A DNA stretch of 64,000 nucleotides from Dysosmobacter sp. Marseille-Q4140 (GCA_018228705.1 CP073694.1:3100001-3164000); one strand, 5' to 3'. Shown: positions 34,767 to 42,853, counted from the stretch's first letter. Notes: generated from the sequence alone by a model not told the origin. Program-made: numbers and translations.

Positions 34767-35330
34767 ATGCATACCTATCCCATGACGGTGGCGGGATTGA
34801 AACGGGAACTGCCCATCTGTAAGGTCACCGATGATCTGTACATCGGTGCATTCATTGTTTTCGGCGACGCGGAGCTGACCGTGGCCTGTGCCCGGGAACT
34901 TTTGAAGCTGGTCCCGGCGGACAGCTATGACTACATGCTGACGGCGGAGGCCAAGAGCATCCCCCTGATCCATGAGATGGCCCGTCAGTCCGGAGCGGCA
35001 AAGTATTTCATCGCCCGGAAGGGCCCCAAGGCCTATATGCCGGATCCCCTGCGGGTGGTGGACAAGTCCATCACCACCGCCGGTGAGCAGGCGCTGTACC
35101 TGGGCCGGGACGATGCGGACCTGATCCGGGGCAAGCGGGTCCTGCTGATGGACGACGTGATCTCCACCGGCGGCTCCCTCCATGCCATGGAGGCTCTGGT
35201 AGAGCAGGCCGGCGGCACCGTGACCGGCCGGGTGGCCGTGCTGGCCGAGGGTGCCGCGGCGGACCGCTCCGATATCCGCTTCCTGGAGAAGCTGCCGGTG
35301 TTCAACGCCGACGGCACTGTGAAGGAATAA
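34767..35330 (+). CDS. phosphoribosyltransferase family protein (adenine PRTase-like)
   Basis: A 187-residue type I phosphoribosyltransferase. The PRPP-binding motif VLLMDDVISTGGSLHA is intact, and an N-terminal hood and the Lys-rich flexible loop region are in the right order. The closest type by eye is the adenine/xanthine PRTase group, so purine base salvage is likely, but the base cannot be assigned. GGGAGGA precedes the ATG. Single-gene unit with its own promoter and terminator. Confidence 0.85.
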   Translation: MHTYPMTVAGLKRELPICKVTDDLYIGAFIVFGDAELTVACARELLKLVPADSYDYMLTAEAKSIPLIHEMARQSGAAKYFIARKGPKAYMPDPLRVVDKSITTAGEQALYLGRDDADLIRGKRVLLMDDVISTGGSLHAMEALVEQAGGTVTGRVAVLAEGAAADRSDIRFLEKLPVFNADGTVKE

Positions 35331-35336
35331 AAAGAG

Positions 35337-35370
35337 GCGCGCCGTTCCTTTCGGAACGGCGCGCTGTTTT
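35337..35370 (+). terminator. terminator after the phosphoribosyltransferase gene
   Basis: Twelve-bp stem GCGCGCCGTTCC with TTTC loop, then TGTTTT. Confidence 0.88.
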
Positions 35371-35401
35371 ACCGGGGCCGCAGGGCCCTCTTTTCTTTTT
35401 A

Positions 35402-36139
35402 TCAGAGCAGCTGCAGCAGAGCGTACACGGAGGTGCTGACGCCGCCCAGAATGAACACATAGATGATGAACCGGTGGGACAGCCGGTCGCTGACCCGTCT
35501 GTCCAGCAGCGCGCCGATCCCCATGCCCAGAAGGGAGGCCGGCAGGGCGATCAGGCTCAGCAGCAGGCTCTCCCGGCTGAACATCCCGCTCCAGATGTAC
35601 AGGACGGTGCGGAACACGCCCTCGATGATAAAGACGAAGCACACATTGCCCCGGAACTCCTCCCGCCGCTGGGTTACCCGCTCCAGATAGGCCAGAAACA
35701 GCAGATCGATGCCGAAGAGCCCGGCGGTGACACCGGAGAGGAAGGACATGACGCTGCGCAGCAGGGCGCTGGGCTTTCCGGTCCCGGGCTTCCGGGTCAG
35801 CATCTCCGCGCCCATGGCGATGATCACCAGACCCAGCAGCAGCTTCAGCACGGAGGGGGAGCCGTAGCGCAGCAGCAGCGTGCCGGGGATGATGCCCAGC
35901 ATCACGAAGGCGGCGATGGGCAGTACCAGCCGGGGGGAGAAGTGGGCGCGGTTTTTCCATACCACCCGGGCATTGAGCACCAGGGAAACCGGCAGCATGC
36001 CCGGGGTGATGGTGCTGTTGGGCAGGAACACCGACAGCAGCGGCGTGTACAGCAGGGGATCGCCGAAGCCCACCAGGCCCTTGATGATGAAGGCGGCCGT
36101 GATGCAGATGAAGATATACAGGATCAGCGGAATATCCAT
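35402..36139 (-). CDS. TSUP (TauE/SafE)-family permease
   Basis: A 245-residue membrane protein with about eight helices. The two-half repeat of the TSUP family is seen (GLVGFGDPLLYTPLL in the first half, SGVTAGLFGIDLLFLAYL in the second). Members export sulfite, sulfoacetate or related anions; the substrate here is open. GGAGGGATGACCC precedes the ATG. Confidence 0.88.
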   Translation of the reverse strand: MDIPLILYIFICITAAFIIKGLVGFGDPLLYTPLLSVFLPNSTITPGMLPVSLVLNARVVWKNRAHFSPRLVLPIAAFVMLGIIPGTLLLRYGSPSVLKLLLGLVIIAMGAEMLTRKPGTGKPSALLRSVMSFLSGVTAGLFGIDLLFLAYLERVTQRREEFRGNVCFVFIIEGVFRTVLYIWSGMFSRESLLLSLIALPASLLGMGIGALLDRRVSDRLSHRFIIYVFILGGVSTSVYALLQLL

Positions 36140-36260
36140 GGGTCATCCCTCCGGTGTTTGGATCAGGGGCGGGGCGGGCCGCCGTGGGATATTATACAGC
36201 GCCCGGCGCAAAAAAGCCAGAGGGAGCCTCTCCTTTCTTCCCAAATTTCCCAGATTGTGA

Positions 36261-36266
36261 TATAAT
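36261..36266 (+). promoter_or_regulatory. -10 element placed for a leaderless transcript
   Basis: TATAAT ends 6 bases before the ATG at 36273, so transcription would begin at or next to the A of the start codon. No ribosome site lies before the ATG and no good -35 is seen. Confidence 0.5.
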
Positions 36267-36272
36267 ACTTTT

Positions 36273-37700
36273 ATGAATATGTCGAAACGAGTGGTTTACC
36301 GGCTGCCGGGGCAGAGTTTCCCGGCGGTCCTGTCGGCGCTGCTGATGGTTTGTTCGGCAGTGGTGCGCATCGTCTGGGCCTGCGGGGAGGTCGCGGTCTC
36401 CCGCCCGACGCTCTGGCTCCAAATCCTCCTGCCTATCGCGGCAAACGTGCTGTTCGTGCTGACGCTTCTGGGTTCCGGACGGGACCGGATCTACCGCACC
36501 GCCGCGGCGGTGTGGCTGGGGTGCGTGTTTTTCGCCGTCAAGGCGTTCACGTTCCCCTCCCTCATCCACACGGTGCTGTGCCTGTGCCTGTATGCCCTGG
36601 TGGCCGTGCTGTACACCGCCACGGTGACGGGCCGGGTGCCCACCCAGATCCCCCTTTGGTTCCTCTTCGGCCTGCCGCTGCTGTACCACCTGATCGTGGA
36701 GGACCTGCTGGGCAAGCAGGGCTGGCCCCTCCACGCGTGGCTGCCGGAGGTCAGCGTGCTGTGCTGCATGGCGTCGCTGCTGTGCGCCTCGTTGGGGATG
36801 CAGCGCCATATCCCGGCGGAGGGGGAGTATGTCCGCCGCTTCGGGGACCGCAGCGACGGCCGCCGGGTGCGGACCCTGTCGCCCATCTTTTCCGTGTCCC
36901 CCTACATCATGAAGACCCGCAACACCTCCCAGAACTTCCTGGAGGACACCCTGGAGGTCACCAATCTGGAGCGCTACATCCAGGAAAAGCGCCAGGCGGG
37001 ACTGGAGGGCTTCGGCCTGCTCCACGCGCTGCTGGCGGCCTACGTGCGCACCTGCGCCGCCTATCCGGGCCTCAACCGCTTCATCGCCGGGCAGAAGATC
37101 TACGCCCGGGACCGGGAGATCCAGGTGAACATGACTGTGAAGAAGGAGATGTCCACGGACTCCCCGGATACGGTCATCAAGGTGACCTTTGACGCCGCCG
37201 ACACGGCGGAGACCGTCTACCGCCGGTTCCACGAAAAGGTACTGGAGGTGAAAAACGCCCCCCAGGACACCTCTTTCGACGCCCTGGCAGGCATTTTCAA
37301 CCTGGTGCCGGGACTGGCGCTGAAGGCCCTGGTAGCGATCTTGCAGACGGCGGACTACTTCGGCTGCCTGCCCCGGTCCCTGACGGACCTGTCCCCCTTC
37401 CACGGGTCGCTGTACATCACCTCTATGGCGTCGCTGGGCATCCCGCCCATCTACCACCATCTCTATGACTTCGGCAACGTGCCGGTGTTCTGCTCCATGG
37501 GCCGCAAGCGCAAGGTCTACGAGACCCGGCGGGACGGCACCGTGGTGCTGCGCAAGTATGTGGACTGCAATTACGTCACCGACGAGCGCATCGTGGACGG
37601 CTTCTACTACGCCGCCGCCATGCGCTGCCTCCACGCCCTGCTCCACGACCCCTGGCAGCTGGACCGGCCGCCGGAGAAGGTGGAGCGGGACCAGGACTGA
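36273..37700 (+). CDS. membrane protein fused to an E2-type acyltransferase-like domain
   Basis: A 475-residue protein. Residues 1-175 hold about six membrane helices. From about residue 205 the sequence matches the catalytic-domain fold of 2-oxoacid dehydrogenase E2 / chloramphenicol acetyltransferase, closest by memory to the short stand-alone E2-like proteins of Clostridia. Near the C terminus the usual DHRxxDG is DERIVDG (Asp437 on), so the catalytic His is Glu. That family variant also occurs in the stand-alone proteins. No lipoyl domain is present. The start may be leaderless. It is followed after 15 bases by another membrane fusion gene. Confidence 0.8.
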   Translation: MNMSKRVVYRLPGQSFPAVLSALLMVCSAVVRIVWACGEVAVSRPTLWLQILLPIAANVLFVLTLLGSGRDRIYRTAAAVWLGCVFFAVKAFTFPSLIHTVLCLCLYALVAVLYTATVTGRVPTQIPLWFLFGLPLLYHLIVEDLLGKQGWPLHAWLPEVSVLCCMASLLCASLGMQRHIPAEGEYVRRFGDRSDGRRVRTLSPIFSVSPYIMKTRNTSQNFLEDTLEVTNLERYIQEKRQAGLEGFGLLHALLAAYVRTCAAYPGLNRFIAGQKIYARDREIQVNMTVKKEMSTDSPDTVIKVTFDAADTAETVYRRFHEKVLEVKNAPQDTSFDALAGIFNLVPGLALKALVAILQTADYFGCLPRSLTDLSPFHGSLYITSMASLGIPPIYHHLYDFGNVPVFCSMGRKRKVYETRRDGTVVLRKYVDCNYVTDERIVDGFYYAAAMRCLHALLHDPWQLDRPPEKVERDQD

Positions 37701-37715
37701 GAGAAGGGAGGGCCT

Positions 37716-38996
37716 ATGCACGACCACGCTCTGCCCCATGTGGGACTGCGGATGGTGAAGTCCGCGGCGGCGGTACTGATCTGCCTGCTGGTGTCCATGC
37801 TGGTGAACCGGGAGGAGATGCGGATCTACTCCTCCATCGCCGCGCTGCTGTGCGTCCAGCCCTATGTGGAGGACACCCGGCGCATGGCTCTCCAGCGGAT
37901 CACCGGCACCTTCATCGGCTCCGCCGCCGGCGCTCTGGCCATTTTGATCGAGGTCTACCTGCTGGACATCCGGGGGACCCTGGCGGGCTATGTGCTGATC
38001 GCGGCGCTGATCCTGCCCACCCTGTGGGGGTCCGTGGCGTTGAAGGCGGCCAACGCGGCGTCCCTCTCCTGCGTGGTGCTGCTGAGCATCACCGTCACCC
38101 ACATCACCGACCCCAACCCATGGATCTTCGTGTGGAACCGCGTGGTGGAGACCCTGCTGGGCATCGCCGTGGGCATCGGCGTCAACGCCTTCCAGCTGCC
38201 CCGGCGCAAGTGCCGGGACACCCTGTTTGTCTCCGGGCTGGACGGGGTGCTGATGGATGTGGGCGGCGAGACCCTGGCGCCCGCCAGCCGGGTGCGGCTG
38301 AACCGGATGCTGGACGCCGGTCTGCTGTTCACCGTGTCCACGGTCCGGACCCCCGCCTCCGTCCGGGAGGCGGCCCAGGGTCTGCGGCTGCGGCTGCCGG
38401 TGATCGTCATGGACGGCGCCGCCATGTTTGACCTGGAAAAAAAGACCTTTCTTCACACCCTGCTGCTGCCCCAGGACCTGGCCATGGCCTGCTGCCGGGT
38501 CTTTGAGGAGCAGGGGGTCCACTGCTTCCTCAACGGCGTCCAGGACGACGTGCTGCTGATCTACTACGGGGAGCTGCGCAACGAGGCGGAGCGGGACGTG
38601 TACGAGAAGTGCCGGGTGTCCCCCTACCGCAACTATGTCAGCCGGGAGTACTTTCAGGAGTGCCCCATCCTCTACCTCATGGGCGTGGACCGGACAGAGA
38701 GGATCCGGGCCCTGTACGATGCCCTGGCGGCGGCGGGCCTGACGGAGCAGGTGAAGGTGCGGCTGGACGCGGCGCCGGAGTACCCGGGGTTCAGCTATCT
38801 GAAGGTCTACGAGAAGTCCGCCTCCCGGCAGACCATGCTGGAGCAGCTCAAGGCGGACCTGCACGTGGAGAAGAGCGTCATGCTCAGCAGCCTGCCGGGG
38901 CAGGGAGACGTGCTGGTCAAGGGCGGCGCCGAGGCGGTGAAGGCCCTGGAGCGGATGTTCGAACCGCTGCTGTGGCAGCGGGACCGGAGCGCCTGA
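37716..38996 (+). CDS. aromatic-acid-exporter/FUSC-like membrane domain fused to a degenerate HAD (Cof-like) domain
   Basis: A 426-residue protein. Residues 10-160 form about six helices like the ArAE/FUSC exporter domain (RIYSSIAALLCVQP, then GTFIGSAAGALAI). Residues 168-420 resemble a Cof-type HAD phosphatase, but the DxDGT loop reads GLDGV (174-178), the catalytic Asp being Gly, the late Lys is Arg (SASRQTML) and the GDxxND loop is missing. The HAD half is thus a likely binding rather than catalytic domain. AGAAGGGAGG precedes the ATG. It is co-transcribed with the preceding E2-like membrane protein and closed by a terminator. Confidence 0.8.
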   Translation: MHDHALPHVGLRMVKSAAAVLICLLVSMLVNREEMRIYSSIAALLCVQPYVEDTRRMALQRITGTFIGSAAGALAILIEVYLLDIRGTLAGYVLIAALILPTLWGSVALKAANAASLSCVVLLSITVTHITDPNPWIFVWNRVVETLLGIAVGIGVNAFQLPRRKCRDTLFVSGLDGVLMDVGGETLAPASRVRLNRMLDAGLLFTVSTVRTPASVREAAQGLRLRLPVIVMDGAAMFDLEKKTFLHTLLLPQDLAMACCRVFEEQGVHCFLNGVQDDVLLIYYGELRNEAERDVYEKCRVSPYRNYVSREYFQECPILYLMGVDRTERIRALYDALAAAGLTEQVKVRLDAAPEYPGFSYLKVYEKSASRQTMLEQLKADLHVEKSVMLSSLPGQGDVLVKGGAEAVKALERMFEPLLWQRDRSA

Positions 38997-39009
38997 GATC
39001 ATGAGAGAA

Positions 39010-39040
39010 AAAGACCGCCCGCCGGGCGGCCTTTTTTTCT
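39010..39040 (+). terminator. terminator after the membrane-fusion pair
   Basis: CCGCCC/GGGCGG stem with short loop and a run of seven T. Confidence 0.85.
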
Positions 39041-39063
39041 GTCCGGCCGCGTCGCTCCGGGGC

Positions 39064-39092
39064 TTGACAGAAAGGCGGTATGGGTGTAATAT
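39064..39092 (+). promoter_or_regulatory. promoter of the Xre/membrane pair
   Basis: TTGACA (39064-39069), 17 bp, TAATAT (39087-39092). Confidence 0.75.
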
Positions 39093-39122
39093 GAAGCAAA
39101 CTTCACGTGAAGGAAACTTCAT
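39091..39122 (+). promoter_or_regulatory. tandem inverted-repeat operator, probably for the Xre regulator
   Basis: Two dyads GAAG-CAAA-CTTC and GAAG-GAAA-CTTC flank the 12-bp palindrome CTTCACGTGAAG, right at the start of the transcript. Autorepression by the product of the next gene is inferred. Confidence 0.6.
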
Positions 39123-39148
39123 AAACAGGGAAAGGGGAGGGATGCGCC

Positions 39149-39382
39149 GTGAAAAACCGCGTGCGGGAGCTGCGCACGGCGGCGGGCATGACCCAGCAGC
39201 AGCTGGCGGATGCAGTCCATGTGTCCGCCCGCACCATCATCTCCCTGGAAAAGGAGCAGTACAACCCCTCGCTGCTGCTGGCCTACCGGATGGCGCAGCT
39301 GTTCGGCACCACGGTGGAGGATCTGTACTGCCTGGCGGAGAACAGGGAACGGGAGGACCGGGAATATGAAGAAGATCTGTGA
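39149..39382 (+). CDS. Xre-family helix-turn-helix regulator
   Basis: A 77-residue DNA-binding protein made of one HTH_3 domain (MTQQQLADAVHVSARTIISLEKEQYNPS). It starts at GTG, with GGGGAGG 8 bases upstream. Small Xre proteins of this kind are usually encoded with an integral membrane partner, as here: the next gene overlaps by 17 bases. It lies 57 bases after a tandem operator-like repeat. Confidence 0.9.
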   Translation: MKNRVRELRTAAGMTQQQLADAVHVSARTIISLEKEQYNPSLLLAYRMAQLFGTTVEDLYCLAENREREDREYEEDL

Positions 39383-39776
39383 CCGCAGGAGCTTTGTCGG
39401 GGGACTGATATGCGTGATCCTGGCGGCTGCCTGCGGCGTGACCATGGCGCTGCGGGGCGTCTCGGTGAAGCTGGCGGTGAGCATGGTGCTGATGCTGGCG
39501 CTGGGATGGGCGGACTTCGTCCGCTCCGCGGACCGGCAGATGTGCCGTGCCGCGGCGCCTGACGAGCGGGACCGGGCGGTAAGCCGCAAAAGCGCCTGGC
39601 GGGCGTATCAGCTGCTGGTGGATGGCTGCATGCTGGCGGCGGTGGCGCTGATGGCGGCCTACGGGCTCTGGCGCTCCCAGCTGGTGGCCGCGGCGCTTTT
39701 GACGCTGTGTCTGGTGCTGCTGGCGGCGTTTTTGATCCTGCTGGGCACCAACCTCTACTATGAGAAGCGGATGTGA
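39366..39776 (+). CDS. four-helix membrane protein paired with the Xre regulator
   Basis: A 136-residue membrane protein with four predicted helices in two pairs and a charged cytosolic loop between (DFVRSADRQMCRAA to SRKSAWRAY). It overlaps the Xre gene, so the two are coupled. Such Xre/membrane pairs are common in Clostridia and may sense envelope state; no function is established here. Confidence 0.8.
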   Translation: MKKICDRRSFVGGLICVILAAACGVTMALRGVSVKLAVSMVLMLALGWADFVRSADRQMCRAAAPDERDRAVSRKSAWRAYQLLVDGCMLAAVALMAAYGLWRSQLVAAALLTLCLVLLAAFLILLGTNLYYEKRM

Positions 39777-39805
39777 GAGCCTCGCGGTACGGGCAAAAAC
39801 AGACG

Positions 39806-39838
39806 GAGCGGCGGCCCAGCGGGCCGCCGCTCTTCCTT
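39806..39838. terminator. terminator between the Xre/membrane pair and ruvX
   Basis: Twelve-bp stem GAGCGGCGGCCC with AGC loop; T-rich on the plus side, so mainly for the rightward genes. Confidence 0.8.
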
Positions 39839-40256
39839 ATCCGTGGCTCTTTTTATAGGTGAGGTATCCCTCCAGGATCAGCGACGCCGCCACGGCGTCC
39901 ACCACCTTTTTGCGCTTTTTGGCGTTTTTGCCGGCGCCCATCAGGATCTGGTGGGCGTCGATGGTGGTGCGCCGCTCGTCCCACAGCACCACCGGCAGGC
40001 CGGTGGCCTGCTCCAGCAGCGCCTTCATGGCATGGGCTTTTTCGGAGCGGGGGCCCCGGGTGCCGTCCATGTTGATGGGGTGGCCCAGCACCAGTTCCTC
40101 CGCCCCGTGCTCCGCCGCCAGGGCGGCGATCCGCTCCGCCACCGCCTCCGGGCGGTAGGCGTCAATGACGGTGGTGAAGCCGGTGAGGAAGCCGGTGGGG
40201 TCAGAGACGGCCACGCCGGTGTGGGCGTCGCCGTAGTCGATGGCCATGATGCGCAT
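39837..40256 (-). CDS. ruvX: YqgF/RuvX Holliday junction resolvase-like nuclease
   Basis: A 139-residue RNase-H-fold protein. The active-site acids are in AIDYGDAHTGVA near the N terminus, and in the GHP and DERRTT motifs. Proposed roles are Holliday-junction resolution and 16S rRNA 5'-end processing. ATG 40256 is chosen for AAAGGAA upstream and the conserved N terminus; an upstream open frame overlaps the lipoprotein gene. Confidence 0.93.
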   Translation of the reverse strand: MRIMAIDYGDAHTGVAVSDPTGFLTGFTTVIDAYRPEAVAERIAALAAEHGAEELVLGHPINMDGTRGPRSEKAHAMKALLEQATGLPVVLWDERRTTIDAHQILMGAGKNAKKRKKVVDAVAASLILEGYLTYKKSHG

Positions 40257-40273
40257 AGTTGCTCGTTCCTTTC

Positions 40274-40981
40274 TCAGCCCGGGGAGAAGTCCTCCTCCAC
40301 GGGGTAGTCGTCGGTATCGGTGAAGTGCCACCACTCGCCGCTGTACGGCCGGAAGCCGCATTCCTCCATCACGTCCTCCAGCAGCGCTGCGTTGGCGGCG
40401 GCGGCCGGAGAGGCATCGCTGTAATCCCGGTCCGCCAGAGGGGAGAAGTCGTCAAAGCCGCTGGGCATCTCCACATCGTTCCCCTCCAGGTCCGTCAGGG
40501 TCACGTCCACGGTGTTGCCCCGGCTGTGGGAGGAGAAGCCGGTCTCAGGATCGGCCACGTACACCGGGTCGGGGCAGACTTCCCAGAGGCGGAACTGGGC
40601 CTCCACGGGCCGGAAGGCATCCCAGATCAGCAGGGAGAACCCCTGTTCCTCCAGGGCCTCCTGGGCCCGGGAGAGTTTTTCCACGGTGCCGTACCGGAGG
40701 CAGGCGTCGGTGAACCCGTAGATGACCTGGCCGGTGAAGTTGTCCGTCCCGGCGTAGCGCAGGTCCACGCCCACCTGGGGCAGGTAGTCCCGGACCCGCA
40801 CGAAGTCGCCGGGTTCTGGCGCATCCGGCGCGGGATCAGCCGGCTCCGGCGGGATTTCCGGCGTATCCTGTATGATTTCCGCGGGCTCCTCCGGCTCCGG
40901 GGGAGCGGGGGCCCGCAAAGCGCAGCCGCCGGCCGCCAGCAGCGCGGCGGCCAGGAGCAGGGGGAGGATGTGCCGTCTCAT
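40274..40981 (-). CDS. M15 D-alanyl-D-alanine dipeptidase-like lipoprotein (VanX/DdpX family)
   Basis: A 235-residue exported lipoprotein: signal peptide, then lipobox Cys20 (LAAGGC), a Pro/Glu-rich linker to about residue 60, then the VanX-type catalytic domain. Zinc ligands lie in SSHSRGNTVDVTL and EWWHF, and the substrate Arg is in WDAFRP. It would cleave D-Ala-D-Ala outside the cell, unlike cytosolic VanX, so peptidoglycan fragment use or wall turnover is more likely than vancomycin resistance. No vanH or vanA gene is near. GGAGG precedes the ATG. Confidence 0.88.
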   Translation of the reverse strand: MRRHILPLLLAAALLAAGGCALRAPAPPEPEEPAEIIQDTPEIPPEPADPAPDAPEPGDFVRVRDYLPQVGVDLRYAGTDNFTGQVIYGFTDACLRYGTVEKLSRAQEALEEQGFSLLIWDAFRPVEAQFRLWEVCPDPVYVADPETGFSSHSRGNTVDVTLTDLEGNDVEMPSGFDDFSPLADRDYSDASPAAAANAALLEDVMEECGFRPYSGEWWHFTDTDDYPVEEDFSPG

Positions 40982-41055
40982 GGCGGGCCTCCTTTCCAGT
41001 GGGCGCGGGTAGGTCGGTTTCATGATACCACACCCCCCGCCCCGGTGCAAGACGC

Positions 41056-41084
41056 TTGCATTGGCGGCCGGACTGTGGTAAAAC
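41056..41084 (+). promoter_or_regulatory. promoter of the GNAT gene
   Basis: TTGCAT (41056-41061), 17 bp, TAAAAC (41079-41084). Confidence 0.5.
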
Positions 41085-41125
41085 GGGGAAGTATATTTTC
41101 ATGTGTGGAAAGGGAGGACCCGCCC

Positions 41126-41713
41126 ATGGGCATCCGCATGGCAACCGCCGCCGACACGGCGGCACTGCTGGCCATCTACGGCCAGTATATCGATACATCC
41201 ATTACCTTTGAATATACCCTGCCCACCGAGGCGGAATTCGCCGCCCGGATCACGGGCATCCTGGAGATATACCCGTACCTGGTGTGGGAGGAGGATGGGC
41301 AGATCCTGGGCTACGCCTACGCCCACCGCCACATGGAGCGGGCGGCCTACCAGTGGAACGCGGAGCTGTCGGTGTACCTGGACCGTGCGGTCCGCCGCCG
41401 GGGCCTGGGGCAGCGGCTGTACGGGGCGCTGATGGAACTTCTGACCATGCAGGGAGTCTTGACGGCCCACGCCCTGGTGACCTCTCCCAACCCCGCCAGC
41501 CAGGCCCTCCACACTGCCATGGGCTTTCGTTTGCTGGCGGTGCAGGACCGGGCAGGCTATAAAAATGGAGACTGGCACGACGTGCTGTGGTACGTAAGGG
41601 AGCTCTCGCCCCGGGGGGCGTCTCCGCTGCCGCCGGTGCCCCTGGACACGCTGCCGCGTCCGCAGGTAGAGGCGGTTTTGGCGGACTTTTCCGGCCCTCT
41701 GGAAAGACCCTGA
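41126..41713 (+). CDS. GNAT acetyltransferase, phosphinothricin/methionine-sulfone type
   Basis: A 195-residue N-acetyltransferase. The acetyl-CoA loop R-R-R-G-L-G is in the YLDRAVRRRGLGQRLY segment, and the N-terminal IRMATAADTAALLAIYG and the late NGDWHDV motif fit the Pat/YwnH/MddA group. Such enzymes acetylate phosphinothricin-like or methionine-derivative amino acids. AGGGAGG precedes the ATG. A Pro-rich tail of 30 residues is extra. Confidence 0.88.
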   Translation: MGIRMATAADTAALLAIYGQYIDTSITFEYTLPTEAEFAARITGILEIYPYLVWEEDGQILGYAYAHRHMERAAYQWNAELSVYLDRAVRRRGLGQRLYGALMELLTMQGVLTAHALVTSPNPASQALHTAMGFRLLAVQDRAGYKNGDWHDVLWYVRELSPRGASPLPPVPLDTLPRPQVEAVLADFSGPLERP

Positions 41714-41742
41714 AAAGTCTGACAATTTTTCGGAAAAAACAG

Positions 41743-41771
41743 TTGACCGGCGGCGGGAACTGTGCTACAAT
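41743..41771 (+). promoter_or_regulatory. rpmG-secE-nusG promoter
   Basis: TTGACC (41743-41748), 17 bp, TACAAT (41766-41771), with GGAACTGTG before -10. Confidence 0.75.
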
Positions 41772-41865
41772 CTTTGTTACCTGTGAAAAAGGGCTTTTTT
41801 GTTGTGCGCTTTTTTCGCTTTTCAGCCGCGGCAAGAGGCGCCTTTTCCAACGCAGGGAGGCAGTC

Positions 41866-41894
41866 GGTATCCCCGGCCAGCCGGGAAGGATACC
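41866..41894 (+). promoter_or_regulatory. leader hairpin before rpmG
   Basis: GGTATCC (41866-41872) pairs with GGATACC (41888-41894) around an inner GC stem, ending 7 bases before the AGGAGG of rpmG. A translational control site is possible. Confidence 0.45.
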
Positions 41895-41916
41895 AATAAT
41901 AAGGAGGTGCCGTTAG

Positions 41917-42066
41917 ATGCGCGTGAAAGTCACTTTGAGATGCAACGAGTGCAAGCAGAGAAACTACAATACCATGAAGAACAAGAAGAACACGCCGGAC
42001 AAGCTGGAACTGAACAAGTATTGCCCCTTCTGCAAGAAGCACACGCTCCACAGCGAGACCAAGTGA
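41917..42066 (+). CDS. rpmG: 50S ribosomal protein L33
   Basis: A 49-residue L33 of the zinc-binding type, with CNEC near the N terminus and CPFC near the C terminus as the four zinc ligands. AAGGAGG precedes the ATG. First gene of the rpmG-secE-nusG order that is standard in Firmicutes. Confidence 0.97.
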   Translation: MRVKVTLRCNECKQRNYNTMKNKKNTPDKLELNKYCPFCKKHTLHSETK

Positions 42067-42103
42067 TCCCACTTACGAAAAAAGGAAAGGGCGTGTAACG
42101 TAA

Positions 42104-42316
42104 ATGGCAGAAGAAGTCAAGAAGAAGAAGGACCGCGGCCTCTGGTTCCGCGAGATGAAAAGCGAGCTGAAGAAGGTCGTGTGGCCTACCCGCAAGACCG
42201 TGATGGCCAACACCGGCACGGTGCTGCTGTGCTCCCTGCTGATCGGCGCCTGCATCTGGATCTTCGATTTCGTGGCGGTCACCGCCGTCCAGATGATCAT
42301 CAGCGTTCTGGGTTAA
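42104..42316 (+). CDS. secE: preprotein translocase subunit SecE
   Basis: A 70-residue single-membrane-helix SecE. The conserved amphipathic stretch ELKKVVWPTRK lies before the helix. It clamps SecY in the translocon. It stands between rpmG and nusG as usual. Confidence 0.97.
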   Translation: MAEEVKKKKDRGLWFREMKSELKKVVWPTRKTVMANTGTVLLCSLLIGACIWIFDFVAVTAVQMIISVLG

Positions 42317-42328
42317 GGAGCGGACGGT

Positions 42329-42853
42329 ATGTCAGACAGCGCGAAGTGGTATGTCGTTCATACCTATTCCGGCTATGAGAACGCCGTCAAGACCAGCATT
42401 GAAAAATTCGTCAACGGCCGCGGCATGGAGGATATGATCCTGCGGATCGAGATCCCCCTGGAGACGGTCACCGAGGTCACGGAGTCCGGCACCACCAAAG
42501 AGGTGGAGCGGAAGGTCTTTCCCGGCTATGTGCTGGTGAAGATGGTCATGACGGACGACACGTGGCACCTGGTGCGCAACGTCCGCGGCGTCACCGGTTT
42601 CGTGGGCTCCGCCAACAAGCCCATCCCCCTGACGGAGGAAGAGGTGCTTGCCATGGGTATGGAGAAGCACGAGATCGTGGTCAACTATAATGTGGGCGAC
42701 CACGTCCGGATCGTGGACGGCCCCCTCGCCAGCTTTACCGGCGTGGTGGAGGAGATCGAGCCCGAGAAGAACCGGGTCAGCGTCATGGTCTCCATGTTCG
42801 GCCGGGAGACCCCGGTGGAGCTGGAGCTGGACCAGGTCGAGGTCCAGAGCTGA
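42329..42853 (+). CDS. nusG: transcription termination/antitermination protein NusG
   Basis: A 174-residue NusG with the N-terminal NGN domain ([12 protein letters not shown]) and the C-terminal KOW motif ([19 protein letters not shown]). It rides on RNA polymerase and couples it to Rho or the ribosome. It lies 12 bases after secE. Confidence 0.98.
   Translation: MSDSAKWYVVHTYSGYENAVKTSIEKFVNGRGMEDMILRIEIPLETVTEVTESGTTKEVERKVFPGYVLVKMVMTDDTWHLVRNVRGVTGFVGSANKPIPLTEEEVLAMGMEKHEIVVNYNVGDHVRIVDGPLASFTGVVEEIEPEKNRVSVMVSMFGRETPVELELDQVEVQS

Noticed and set aside
36192..39122. A 976-residue open frame on the minus strand
   Set aside because: It lies antisense to two clear membrane-protein genes, is rich in His, Gln and Gly in the way GC-rich antisense frames are, and has no domain or ribosome site.
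40274..40981. Vancomycin-resistance dipeptidase VanX
   Set aside because: The protein has a signal peptide and lipobox, which would put it outside the cell, and no vanH, vanA, vanS or vanR gene is near.
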